From positions 1 to 13,378 of the forward strand of contig JAPLJL010000123.1 in assembly GCA_026388615.1 (NCBI GenBank): a stretch of 13,378 bases of DNA. Reading direction: 5' to 3'. Made by a program: the position numbers and the translations under genes. The notes under the pieces were generated by a model. It was not told where the DNA came from and ran no database searches. It saw only the letters and a list, made by a program, of their open reading frames with translations. Source of the stretch: Pseudomonadota bacterium (GTDB taxonomy: Bacteria > Desulfobacterota > JAPLJL01). Shown here in pieces: positions 6,023 through 13,100 of the stretch (within the stretch, counting starts at the first letter, position 1; each line of letters starts with the position of its first letter).

Positions 6023-6373
6023 ATGCCGAGGGTGCGAAAAGCGGTTAAATCGAGAGCGCGCCGGAAGAAAGTCCTCAAGGCGGCTAAAGGTTATCGGGGC
6101 GGGCGGAGCCGGATGCTGCGGACGGCCAAGGAAACGGTCAGAAGGGCCCTGCAATACGCCTTTCGGGATCGCCGGGCTAAGAAACGGGATTTTCGCCGGC
6201 TTTGGGTGGCCCGGATCAGCGCCGCGTCCCGGGCTCTGGGAGTGCCTTACCGGGATTTGATCCGGGGGTTGAAACAGGCGGGAATTGAGCTGGACCGCAA
6301 GGTCCTGGCCGATATCGCCGCTAAGGATCCTGCCACATTCCAGGAAATCGTGCGCCAGAGCAAGGCGGCCTGA
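6023..6373 (+). CDS. rplT: 50S ribosomal protein L20
   Basis: The product has 116 residues, the normal L20 length. L20 binds 23S rRNA early in large-subunit assembly and in several bacteria represses its own operon. The N-terminus MPRVRKAVKSRARRKKVLK, GYRGGRSRM and RDRRAKKRDFRRLWVARI are typical, and the C-terminal globular part follows (LIRGLKQAGIELDRKVLADIA). The ATG start follows GGAAGGGGG with a slightly long spacing. pheS starts 12 bases after its stop, so the two are probably co-transcribed. Confidence 0.98.
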   Translation: MPRVRKAVKSRARRKKVLKAAKGYRGGRSRMLRTAKETVRRALQYAFRDRRAKKRDFRRLWVARISAASRALGVPYRDLIRGLKQAGIELDRKVLADIAAKDPATFQEIVRQSKAA

Positions 6374-6385
6374 AACGAGGAATAA

Positions 6386-7402
6386 ATGGACTGGGAGCAG
6401 AATCTCGGAGAACTCGAATCCCAGGTCACAGAACTCCTGGCCCAGGCTGTAAAGGCCGAAGATTTTCTTCAGATCAAGCAGCGGTTTCTGGGAAAACAGG
6501 GGGAAATCAGCAACCTGCTGAAAGGAATACGCGAGATTCCTCCCGAGTTGCGCCCGGTTTTCGGTCAGAGGGTTAATCAGACCAAACAGTTACTGGAGGA
6601 GCGAATCGCCGAGGCGGCCCGCCAGGCCGAAAGCGGGCGGGTGCCGGGAAGCGGCGAAACCCTGGATCTCACTCTCCCGGGGGTCTGGAATCAGCCCGGG
6701 AGCATTCACCCGATTGCCCAGGTCCTGGATGAAATCCGTGAAATCCTCGAGGACCTGGGTTTCCAGATCGCCGAAGGGCCAGAGATCGAAACGGATTATT
6801 ACAATTTCGAGGCCTTGAATATTCCCAAAGGCCATCCCGCCCGGGACATGCAGGATTCCTTCTATATTGAGGATGAGATTGTGCTTCGGACGCAGACCTC
6901 CCCGGTTCAGATCCGGGTCATGGAGAAGCGGAAACCCCCGCTTCGGATTTACGCCCCCGGGCGCGTGTACCGGCGGGACATGGATGTTTCCCATACCCCG
7001 ATGTTTCACCAGGTGGAAGGCCTCTGGGTTGACCGGGGAATAACTTTTTCGGATCTGAAGGGGGTATTGATGTTGTTCGCCGAGCAGCTTTTCGGCGAGG
7101 GCACCCCGGTGCGCTTCCGCCCCAGTTTTTTTCCCTTTACCGAGCCGAGCGCGGAGGTGGATATTGAATGTCATATGTGTCGGGGGAAGGGCTGCCGGGT
7201 CTGCGGAAATTCCGGCTGGCTGGAGATCCTGGGGGCCGGGATGGTTCACCCCGGATTATTTCGCCGGGTGGGATATGATCCGGCGGAATTCACCGGTTTT
7301 GCCTTCGGTTTGGGGGTGGAGCGGATTGCCATGCTGAAATTCGGCATCAACGATATCCGCCTTTTCTTCGAGAACGATCTTCGCTTTCTTAAACAGTTTT
7401 AA
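6386..7402 (+). CDS. pheS: Phenylalanyl-tRNA synthetase alpha subunit
   Basis: This is the catalytic subunit of the alpha2-beta2 PheRS, which charges tRNA-Phe in the cytoplasm. The 338 residues compare with 327 in E. coli. The first 90 or so residues form the tRNA-binding coiled coil. The class II core follows with HPARDMQDSFYI (150-161), motif 2 RVYRRDMDVSHTPMFHQVEG (193-212) and motif 3 GLGVER (308-313). Four cysteines (C262, C265, C270, C273), absent from E. coli PheS, are a common non-enteric variant. The start ATG follows GAGGAA. A 150-bp spacer with an inverted repeat separates it from pheT, with which it normally lies adjacent. Confidence 0.98.
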   Translation: MDWEQNLGELESQVTELLAQAVKAEDFLQIKQRFLGKQGEISNLLKGIREIPPELRPVFGQRVNQTKQLLEERIAEAARQAESGRVPGSGETLDLTLPGVWNQPGSIHPIAQVLDEIREILEDLGFQIAEGPEIETDYYNFEALNIPKGHPARDMQDSFYIEDEIVLRTQTSPVQIRVMEKRKPPLRIYAPGRVYRRDMDVSHTPMFHQVEGLWVDRGITFSDLKGVLMLFAEQLFGEGTPVRFRPSFFPFTEPSAEVDIECHMCRGKGCRVCGNSGWLEILGAGMVHPGLFRRVGYDPAEFTGFAFGLGVERIAMLKFGINDIRLFFENDLRFLKQF

Positions 7403-7438
7403 CCCGGGGTTTTTCCTTGAAAATGTAACTGTTTAGGT

Positions 7439-7542
7439 AGCCACAAAGACACCAAGACACAAAGGATAGATATGGCTTTTACCCCTTTATCTGAAAGAGA
7501 AGAATAATTTTTAAATCTTAGTATTTTAGTGCCTTAGTGGCT
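7439..7542. repeat. Inverted repeat between pheS and pheT
   Basis: The left arm, AGCCACAAAGACACCAAGAC and on to 7464, matches the reverse complement of 7517-7542 (AGCCACTAAGGCACTAAAAT and on) at most of its 26 positions, about 19 by eye. The 52-bp centre is AT-rich and non-coding. This arm type (AGCCACAAAGGCACCAAGAC-like) recurs in intergenic regions of many environmental bacterial genomes. It sits between two genes whose products are needed in equal amounts. Confidence 0.7.
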
Positions 7543-7552
7543 GAATAGTAAC

Positions 7553-9979
7553 TTGAAAATAAGTTTAAACATTCTCCGTAAGTTTCTGCCGGATTTAAGC
7601 AAATCCCCCGGGGAAATCGCCGAGGCGCTGACGATGGGAGGCCTGGAGGTCGAGGCAATCCTCCCGGTCCGGGAACATCCTCCCGGCATCACCGGAGTAG
7701 TGACGGCCCAGGTTACCCTGGTGGAGAAACACCCGGGGGCTGATCGTCTTTCGGTTTGCGAGGTGAATGACGGTCAGGTTATCCACCGGGTTGTCTGCGG
7801 CGCCCCGAACGTGAAGGCGGGGATGAAGTACCCCTTCGCCCGGATTGGGGCGAAACTTCCCGCCGGGGTTGAAATCAAAAAAGCGAAGATCCGGGGGATC
7901 GAATCCAGCGGGATGTTGCTCTCGAAAGCTGAACTCGGAATTTCTGATGATCACAGTGGAATAATGGAACTTCCTGATGACACTAAAATTGGTATAGATT
8001 TCAATGAGTTAGAAAAAGATATTGATATTGTACTTGAAGTTAATGTGACCCCTAATCGTTCGGATTGCTTGAATCATATTGGGATTGCTCGAGAACTATC
8101 GGTTTTGTCAGGGGTCAATTTTGTTCTCCCGCAGATTATTGTAAAAGAGGAGGGCCAGGATATCTCAGAATCCGCCCGGGTCGATCTTTTGGCCCCGGAA
8201 GCCTGTCCACGTTACTGCGGCCGAGTGATCAGCGGGGTTAAAATCGGAGAGTCGCCGGTCTGGTTGAAGGAGGATCTGATCCGGATCGGCCAGCGCTCAA
8301 TTAACAATATTGTCGATGCCACCAACTATGTGCTTTTTCTCCTGGGCCAGCCTCTCCACGCGTTTGATCTCTCCCGGATCAAAGGCCGGGAAATTTTAAT
8401 CCGGGACTCGCGGGCGGGGGAGAAACTGGTCACCATTGATCACGCGGAAAGGGAATTGCCTCCGGGGACCCTGGTGATCGCGGACCGGGAAAGACCGATC
8501 GCCCTGGCCGGGGTGATGGGAGGGGCGGAAACCGAAGTCCGGGGTGAGACCCAAGAGGTTTTCCTGGAGAGCGCCTGGTTTCAACCCTTGGCGATCAGGC
8601 AAAGTTCCAAGATGATGAAACTTTCCTCGGAATCCTCGCTCCGGTTTGCGCGGGGGGTTGATCCGGAGGGGGTGGCCCTGGCCCTGGATTACGCGGCCAT
8701 GCTGATTCTCCAGATCGCCGGGGGAAAGCTGGCCCGGGGGAAAGTCGATTCTTATCCGGGGAAAAAACCCTGCGAGAAGCTTTCCTTGGATTTGAGCGAG
8801 GTCCGTCGGGTTCTGGGGGATCCGGTTCCAATCGAGGAAGCGGCGCGAATCTTTACCTCCCTGGGTTTCCAGCCGGAGCCATCACCGGACGGATCCCGGA
8901 TCGGAGTGACTGTGCCTTCTTTCCGTCATGATTTGAGGGAACCGGTGGATTTAATCGAGGAAATCGCCCGGGTTTCAGGTTATGGAAGGATTCAACCCAC
9001 CTGGCCAGGGCTCCGGGCGGATCGCCGCAGCTTGAGCGCTTCGGAAAAGAAAGGGGTCAGCCTGGAGAGGAAAGTCAGGGATCTGTTTTCCAGCCAGGGT
9101 TTCGCGCAGATTATTACCTATAGTTTTATTTCTTCGGAGGAAAACCAGATTTTTTCCTCAGGCCCGGAGCTCAGGATCGCCAATCCCTTGAGTGACCAGA
9201 TGGAAATTATGCGCGGCTCGCTCCTCCCGGGCTTGATCAACACGGTCGTGCATAATCTGAGAAGGAAATTTAACGATCTGCGTTTTTTCGAGCTGGGAAG
9301 GACCTTCCAGCGCGGAACCGGAAAAGGGGCGGAAATCCAGGAAACCAACCGGGTGGCGGGGGTAATCGCCCGGGTGGAGCCACCGGAGGGATGGCGGGGC
9401 TGGCTGGCCGGGGAATTTGATCTCTATCATTTTAAAGGGATATTGGAAAATGTTTCCAGCGGTCTGAACGTGGAAAACCTCAGTTTCCGGGAAAAGACCA
9501 GCCAGGGTTTTGAGCCCGGTCTTTCCGGCGGGATAGTTCTGGATTCCCAATTTGAGGTGGGCCGGTTTGGACGCATTGCGGAATCGGTTCGAAAAAAATA
9601 TGAGATCCTGCCGGTGGTTTTCGCTTTTGAATTAGACCTGGATACGCTGCTTTCGCGGGGAATCCGCCCGAAAAAGTTCGCGGCTTTTCCCCGGCATCCG
9701 GGGGTGGAGTGGGACATCGCTTTCTTCGTGAATGACTCGGTTCCTTACGATGAAATCAGAAATGTTATCCTGCAGTCGGACTCGAATCTGATCAAGGATT
9801 CCAGGCTGATCGACCTTTATCGGGGGAAAGAACAGCTGGCGGCGGGGAAGAAAAGCATGGCTTTTCGGATTTATTATCTTTCCCCGGACCACACCTTGAC
9901 CGATGAGGAGGTCCGGACGGTTCATCGCCAGGTGGCGGAAAACCTCCGCCAGAAATTTTCCGCCATGATCAGGGAGTAA
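7553..9979 (+). CDS. pheT: Phenylalanyl-tRNA synthetase beta subunit
   Basis: This is the beta subunit of PheRS, needed for tRNA-Phe binding and for editing Tyr-tRNA-Phe. The 808 residues compare with 795 in E. coli. Order: an N-terminal segment starting MKISLNILRKF; an EMAPII-like OB domain (about 40-150, with VCGAPNVKAG); the B3/B4 editing region beginning TPNRSDCLNHIGIARE (about 172); a B5 domain near 400-480; a catalytic-like core; and a C-terminal anticodon-binding FDX-ACB domain with FPRHPGVEWDIAFFV. The TTG start at 7553 has only a weak Shine-Dalgarno, but a TAG 18 bases upstream limits alternatives. Codons 130-186 have mostly A/T third positions, unlike the rest of the gene. Confidence 0.97.
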   Translation: MKISLNILRKFLPDLSKSPGEIAEALTMGGLEVEAILPVREHPPGITGVVTAQVTLVEKHPGADRLSVCEVNDGQVIHRVVCGAPNVKAGMKYPFARIGAKLPAGVEIKKAKIRGIESSGMLLSKAELGISDDHSGIMELPDDTKIGIDFNELEKDIDIVLEVNVTPNRSDCLNHIGIARELSVLSGVNFVLPQIIVKEEGQDISESARVDLLAPEACPRYCGRVISGVKIGESPVWLKEDLIRIGQRSINNIVDATNYVLFLLGQPLHAFDLSRIKGREILIRDSRAGEKLVTIDHAERELPPGTLVIADRERPIALAGVMGGAETEVRGETQEVFLESAWFQPLAIRQSSKMMKLSSESSLRFARGVDPEGVALALDYAAMLILQIAGGKLARGKVDSYPGKKPCEKLSLDLSEVRRVLGDPVPIEEAARIFTSLGFQPEPSPDGSRIGVTVPSFRHDLREPVDLIEEIARVSGYGRIQPTWPGLRADRRSLSASEKKGVSLERKVRDLFSSQGFAQIITYSFISSEENQIFSSGPELRIANPLSDQMEIMRGSLLPGLINTVVHNLRRKFNDLRFFELGRTFQRGTGKGAEIQETNRVAGVIARVEPPEGWRGWLAGEFDLYHFKGILENVSSGLNVENLSFREKTSQGFEPGLSGGIVLDSQFEVGRFGRIAESVRKKYEILPVVFAFELDLDTLLSRGIRPKKFAAFPRHPGVEWDIAFFVNDSVPYDEIRNVILQSDSNLIKDSRLIDLYRGKEQLAAGKKSMAFRIYYLSPDHTLTDEEVRTVHRQVAENLRQKFSAMIRE

Positions 9980-10030
9980 AAAATCAGGGAAGGAATTTTC
10001 AATCACGGATTGACCCGGGATGAAATTAGG

Positions 10031-10059
10031 GATAAATGAATTTATCAGTTGCGGATAAA
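10031..10059 (+). promoter_or_regulatory. Overlapping inverted repeats in the pheT-ihfA spacer
   Basis: GATAAA-TGAA-TTTATC forms a hairpin with a 4-nt loop, and the same TTTATC (10041-10046) can instead pair with GATAAA at 10054-10059. The two stems exclude each other. A TTGACC hexamer at 10010 lies upstream without a convincing -10. This may be an operator or leader for ihfA. Another small stem, GCCGA/TCGGC, lies near 10085-10110. Confidence 0.3.
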
Positions 10060-10154
10060 GGAACCAGAAAAACCGATGACCAAGCCGAGAGGATGAAAAA
10101 TCGGCAAGCCTGTGATAGATTTAAAATGTTAAACCCAGGAAGGGGGAGGCCGAG

Positions 10155-10436
10155 GTGACGAAAGCAGAGATTGTCGAGAAAGTTTACGAGAAGATCGGTT
10201 TTTCCAAGAAGGAAACCGTGGCGATGGTCGATAACGTTTTCGATATCATCAGGGACACCCTGGCGGACGGAGAAAAGGTGAAAATAGCCAACTTCGGCAA
10301 CTTTGAGGTCAAGCAGAAAAAATCGCGGAGGGGACGAAACCCGCAAACGGGGCAGGCCATGGAAATTTCGGCCCGGAGGGTGCTTTCGTTTAAGCCCAGC
10401 GTTATGCTGAAGCGGGAGCTCAACCGGAGGGCTTAG
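10155..10436 (+). CDS. ihfA: Integration host factor alpha-type subunit
   Basis: This 93-residue nucleoid protein of the HU/IHF family pairs with a beta subunit and sharply bends DNA. Two N-terminal helices (MTKAEIVEKVYEKIG and following) are followed by the KIANFGNFEV strand and then a beta arm containing GRNPQTG, whose proline (P63) intercalates into the minor groove. The family match is clear. Alpha rather than HU or beta is inferred from the position after pheT, as in E. coli. The start is GTG 10155 behind GGGGGAGG. Its stop codon TAG shares one base with the GTG start of the next gene, so the two are translationally coupled. Confidence 0.95.
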   Translation: MTKAEIVEKVYEKIGFSKKETVAMVDNVFDIIRDTLADGEKVKIANFGNFEVKQKKSRRGRNPQTGQAMEISARRVLSFKPSVMLKRELNRRA

Positions 10437-10846
10437 TGGCGGCGGAATTGCCGGATAAATTATATTTCAAAATTGGAGAAGTCAGCCGGATCAGCGGGGT
10501 CAAATCCTTTGTGCTTCGATACTGGGAGACGGAATTCCCGGGGTTGGCACCCGAACGAAGGGGCTCCAAACAGAGGTTGTACCGAAAGGAAGACGTTGAG
10601 CTGATCCTGTTGATAAAAAAGATGCTTTACCAGGACAGATTCACGATCGCGGGAGCGAAGCGGGTTCTGTCCGGAAGACTGGCGGAAAAGGCGCCGGCCT
10701 CCGCGGAGGAAGATGAACGGGAAGAAACCCTGAAAGCGGGGTTAAGGAAAAAAGACACGGAGATCAAAACCTATCAGAATTTGTTAAAACAGGTTAATAA
10801 AGAATTGCAGGAATTGAAAAAGATTTTACAGACTCGAACAAAATAA
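10436..10846 (+). CDS. MerR-family transcriptional regulator
   Basis: This 136-residue DNA-binding protein has a MerR winged helix: the helix-turn-helix FKIGEVSRISGVKSFVLRYW (11-30) and the wing RRGSKQRLYRKEDV (41-54). A charged C-terminal helix (about 93-133) is likely the dimerisation coiled coil. It has no cysteines and no effector domain, so it is not a metal-sensing MerR. The start is GTG 10436 with GGAGG five bases upstream, overlapping the ihfA stop by one base. A similar small MerR gene follows ihfA in Geobacter-type genomes, next to tRNA-Pro. Its target is unknown. Confidence 0.92.
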   Translation: MAAELPDKLYFKIGEVSRISGVKSFVLRYWETEFPGLAPERRGSKQRLYRKEDVELILLIKKMLYQDRFTIAGAKRVLSGRLAEKAPASAEEDEREETLKAGLRKKDTEIKTYQNLLKQVNKELQELKKILQTRTK

Positions 10847-10855
10847 AGTAATACC

Positions 10856-10932
10856 CGGGGCGTGGCGCAGCCTGGTAGCGTACCTGAGTGGGGTTCAGGT
10901 GGTCGCCGGTTCGAATCCGGCCGCCCCGACCA
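10856..10932 (+). tRNA. tRNA-Pro (anticodon GGG)
   Basis: This is a 77-nt cloverleaf. The acceptor CGGGGCG pairs with CGCCCCG, the anticodon stem is CCTGA/TCAGG with loop GTGGGGT (anticodon GGG at 10890-10892), the T arm is GCCGG-TTCGAAT-CCGGC, and CCA is encoded at 10930-10932. It starts nine bases after the regulator gene's stop codon and could be processed from the operon transcript. It reads CCC and CCU codons. Confidence 0.97.
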
Positions 10933-10941
10933 TCTTTTCTA

Positions 10942-11012
10942 AATTGACGATTGCAGCCTCCGGCCTTGTAGGGCCTACGGCCCGGAGGGATTGACGATTG
11001 ACGAATGAAAAA
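10942..11012 (+). repeat. 71-bp repeat downstream of tRNA-Pro, copy 2
   Basis: This copy is identical over 71 bases to the one at 2862-2932 and again lies just 3' of a tRNA gene, nine bases after its CCA. It has the same CCTCCGGCC palindromic core inside TTGACGA words. Confidence 0.8.
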
Positions 11013-11234
11013 GAATTGCGGATTGCGGAATGAAAAAACCAAGGGTTAGAGGTTTAGGATGCAAGGCGCAAGGGTCCAAGCGGGTAAGTGATTAAAACAA
11101 ATTCGGATTTCAAAATTAAGAACCCAGAGTAAAAGCCATCCAAGTTTTTACGCGAATTTTATCTCCTTTTTTTCATTTAACTTTGAAATCTTTAACCTTT
11201 GAACCTTGAACTGTGAACCCTTGAAATTTTTTAT
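11013..11234. repeat. Spacer of short word repeats upstream of surE
   Basis: No gene is supported here. The stretch contains quasi-repeated words: GCGGATTGCGGAATGA at its start, GCAAGGCGCAAGG near 11061, and TTTGAAACTTTAAC-like words such as CTTTGAACCTTGAACTGTG just before surE. Similar TTCAAGGTTCACGGTTCA words recur at 12050-12070, inside the next open frame. This gives surE an AT-rich leader without a clear Shine-Dalgarno. Confidence 0.5.
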
Positions 11235-12008
11235 ATGCCTCCTTTAATTTTAGTCACCAACGATGACGGAATTGATTCGGACGGGATCCGGATCCTGGCG
11301 GAGGCTTTGAATCCGCTCGGCAGCGTTTATATTTTCGCTCCCGATCAGGAAAAAAGCGCCGTCAGCCATTCCCTGACCCTGCACCGGCCGCTGCGGCTGC
11401 TGAAAAAGTCCGAAAGGATCTTCGCGATCAACGGGACCCCGGCGGATTGCGTGAACCTGGGAATCCACTATCTCGGGCGCAAGCCGGACCTCCTGGTCTC
11501 CGGGATCAACCGGGGCGAAAACCTGGGAGACGATATAACCTATTCCGGCACTGTTTTCGGCGCGGTTGAAGGGGCGATTCAGGGAATCAGGAGCTTCGCG
11601 GTTTCTCAGGCCCGCCCAAATTCGGAAGCCGGCGCTCATAATCCCGGCGGCTGGGATTTCCGGGCGGCGGGACGGGTGGCCGCAAAAATCGCCGGCAAAG
11701 TGCTGGAGGATGAAATCATCCCCCCGGGAGCCCTTTTGAACATCAACGTTCCGGCCTTGCCGGAAGACAAGATCAAGGGCTTTCGAATCACCCGCCAGGG
11801 AAAAAAGACCTACCAGGAGGTCGTGGTCGAAAAGACCGATCCGCGCGGGGAAAAATATTACTGGATCGGGGCGGACGGCCACGGCCAGATTGATTATGAA
11901 AACTCGGATATCCAGGCCGTTCATCAATGCTATATTTCTATTACTCCTCTGACCATTGACCTGACCCATTACCCGCTTTTGGAAAAGTTAAAGCAATGGA
12001 AGATATAA
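11235..12008 (+). CDS. surE: 5'-nucleotidase SurE
   Basis: SurE is a metal-dependent cytoplasmic phosphatase acting on nucleoside 5'/3'-monophosphates. The product has 257 residues, about the family length. The N-terminal ILVTNDDG holds the metal ligands D10 and D11; S41 (EKSAVSHSLTL) and N92 (SGINRGENLGDD) supply the other ligands. NGTPADCVNLGI and YSGTVFGAVEGA complete the active site, and ITPLTIDLTHY is the usual C-terminal motif. The ATG 11235 gives the expected MPPLILVTNDDG start, although no convincing Shine-Dalgarno precedes it. The gene overlaps the next frame by 13 bases. Confidence 0.97.
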   Translation: MPPLILVTNDDGIDSDGIRILAEALNPLGSVYIFAPDQEKSAVSHSLTLHRPLRLLKKSERIFAINGTPADCVNLGIHYLGRKPDLLVSGINRGENLGDDITYSGTVFGAVEGAIQGIRSFAVSQARPNSEAGAHNPGGWDFRAAGRVAAKIAGKVLEDEIIPPGALLNINVPALPEDKIKGFRITRQGKKTYQEVVVEKTDPRGEKYYWIGADGHGQIDYENSDIQAVHQCYISITPLTIDLTHYPLLEKLKQWKI

Positions 12009-12928
12009 AAGGTCAAAGCTTCAAGCTCAAAGTTGAAAGATTAGAGTTCAAGGTTCACGGTTCAACGTTCAAAAGTTCACTTACTAACTCATTAACCCTT
12101 AAACTCTCGTTTTTCCGTTTTCTAGCCTCCCAGCTTCCTAGCATACCGATAATCCGCAATCCGCAATCCCTGGTCGACACGAGCCGTCGGCTCGGGCAGG
12201 CCGCAATCCGCATTCGTCTTGCTCTTTGCGCCCTGCTCCTTGCTCCCTGCTTGTTTGTTCTCGCCTGCGGGACCCCTTACGGGGTTTATCACCGGGTCAG
12301 ACCCGGTGAGAATCTTTTCCGGATCTGCAAAACCTACGGGGTCACTCTGCAGGAAGTGGCGGAACTTAATAATATTACCGACGCGAGCCAGATCAGAGCC
12401 GGTCAGAAAATATTCATTCCGGGAGCGAATGATCAATTGACGGTGATTCTCCCGGAAGCTTCCCCGGAGAAAGAAAAAGAGGAGAAGGTCGAGGTGACCT
12501 CAATTCCCAGGAAGGAAATTGAAAAACCTGAGAAACCGGACAAAATTCGCTTGCAGAAGGGATTATTCGACTGGCCGGTTCGGGGAAATATCACTTCTTC
12601 CTTCGGGGTGCGCGCAGGCAAAAACCATGACGGGATCGATATCCCGGCCAAGGGAGGGACCCCGATCAAGGCCGCAGCGGCGGGAAAGGTGATTTTCAGC
12701 TCCGATGAGATCAGAAGTTACGGCAATCTGATCATTATCAAACATGAGGGCCGGTTTTCCACGGTCTATGCCCATAACCGGAAAAACCTGGTGCAAGAGG
12801 GAGAACTGGTGGAAAGGGGACAGGTCGTGGCCGAAGTGGGAGATACCGGCCGCGCCACCACGGCTCATCTCCATTTTGAAGTCCGGGACGGGAAAAAGCC
12901 CAGGAACCCGGTATTTTTCCTTCCCTGA
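11996..12928 (+). CDS. LysM and M23 peptidase-domain lipoprotein (NlpD-like), start uncertain
   Basis: This is an envelope protein likely to bind and cut peptidoglycan. A hydrophobic stretch ends in a lipobox-like VLAC (C91), suggesting a lipoprotein. A LysM domain follows (YHRVRPGENL to IFIPG, about 98-143), then a charged linker (150-190), then an M23 domain (about 199-310). The M23 domain has H211 and D215 (HDGID), H260 (YAH) and H291/H293 (HLHF), so the full zinc and catalytic set is present, unlike degenerate E. coli NlpD. The only conventional start is ATG 11996. It would put about 73 repeat-encoded residues before the signal peptide, which is implausible for export. The true start may be a rare codon such as ATC 12206 or ATT 12212. 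Its place after surE matches the surE-nlpD order in many Proteobacteria. Confidence 0.88.
   Translation: MEDIKGQSFKLKVERLEFKVHGSTFKSSLTNSLTLKLSFFRFLASQLPSIPIIRNPQSLVDTSRRLGQAAIRIRLALCALLLAPCLFVLACGTPYGVYHRVRPGENLFRICKTYGVTLQEVAELNNITDASQIRAGQKIFIPGANDQLTVILPEASPEKEKEEKVEVTSIPRKEIEKPEKPDKIRLQKGLFDWPVRGNITSSFGVRAGKNHDGIDIPAKGGTPIKAAAAGKVIFSSDEIRSYGNLIIIKHEGRFSTVYAHNRKNLVQEGELVERGQVVAEVGDTGRATTAHLHFEVRDGKKPRNPVFFLP
12169..12200 (-). repeat. Small hairpin element, copy 2, inside the peptidase reading frame
   Basis: The reverse complement reads CCTGCCCGAGC at its start and GTCGACCAGG at its end, matching the 1416-1446 copy at about 28 of 32 positions. On the + strand, CGAGCCG/CGGCTCG forms a perfect stem. 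It interrupts a run of CCGCAAT words. It is translated as roughly residues 59-68 if the peptidase starts at 11996. Confidence 0.7.
12272..12309. repeat. Two hairpins in the LysM coding region
   Basis: ACCCC-TTAC-GGGGT (12272-12285) is followed by a perfect 21-nt palindrome with arms TCACCGGGTC (12289-12298) and GACCCGGTGA (12300-12309). They encode the segment from just after the lipobox Cys into the LysM motif YHRVRPGE. Confidence 0.6.
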
Positions 12929-12942
12929 ACAGATTAAAGGCA

Positions 12943-13088
12943 TGTCATTATTTCGTCATTCCGCACTTGATGCGGCCTGCCCGAGCTAACGCTCGGCTGG
13001 CCCGAGGCTCGCCCAGGGTGTCGGCCAGGGAATCCAGTATTTTCTGTTCGCCTGGATTCCTCCCACCTTTGGCGGGACGATAATGACA
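12943..13088. repeat. Inverted-repeat element with TGTCATTA ends
   Basis: TGTCATTA (12943-12950) and TAATGACA (13081-13088) are exact inverted ends. An inner pair is ATCCAG (13032-13037) with CTGGAT (13052-13057). The type resembles the widespread GTCATTCC/GGAATGAC repeats. The left arm contains the nested hairpin element at 12976-13029. No coding potential is evident. Confidence 0.7.
12976..13029 (+). repeat. Small hairpin element, copy 3, expanded and nested
   Basis: It starts CCTGCCCGAGCTAACGCTCG and ends GTGTCGGCCAGG, like the 1416-1446 copy, but carries an extra segment of about 22 bases in the middle, from GCTGG to CCAGG. CCGAGC/GCTCGG forms the stem with loop TAAC. Confidence 0.65.
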
Positions 13089-13100
13089 ACACATAAGTAG

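Noticed and set aside
7395..7420. Intrinsic terminator after pheS
   Set aside because: AACCCGGGGTTTTT has almost no loop and too short a stem, and pheT follows in the same operon.
9980..10154. Riboswitch in the pheT-ihfA spacer
   Set aside because: I compared it mentally with cyclic-di-GMP and cobalamin riboswitch motifs and the conserved cores are missing.
2862..11012. The two 71-bp tRNA-proximal repeats as att sites of an integrated island
   Set aside because: The DNA between them is a conserved housekeeping cluster with no integrase, and the repeats lie outside the tRNA genes instead of duplicating their 3' ends.
10794..11042. Minus-strand frame covering tRNA-Pro and the 71-bp repeat
   Set aside because: It is the antisense translation of a tRNA and a repeat, a common source of spurious proteins.
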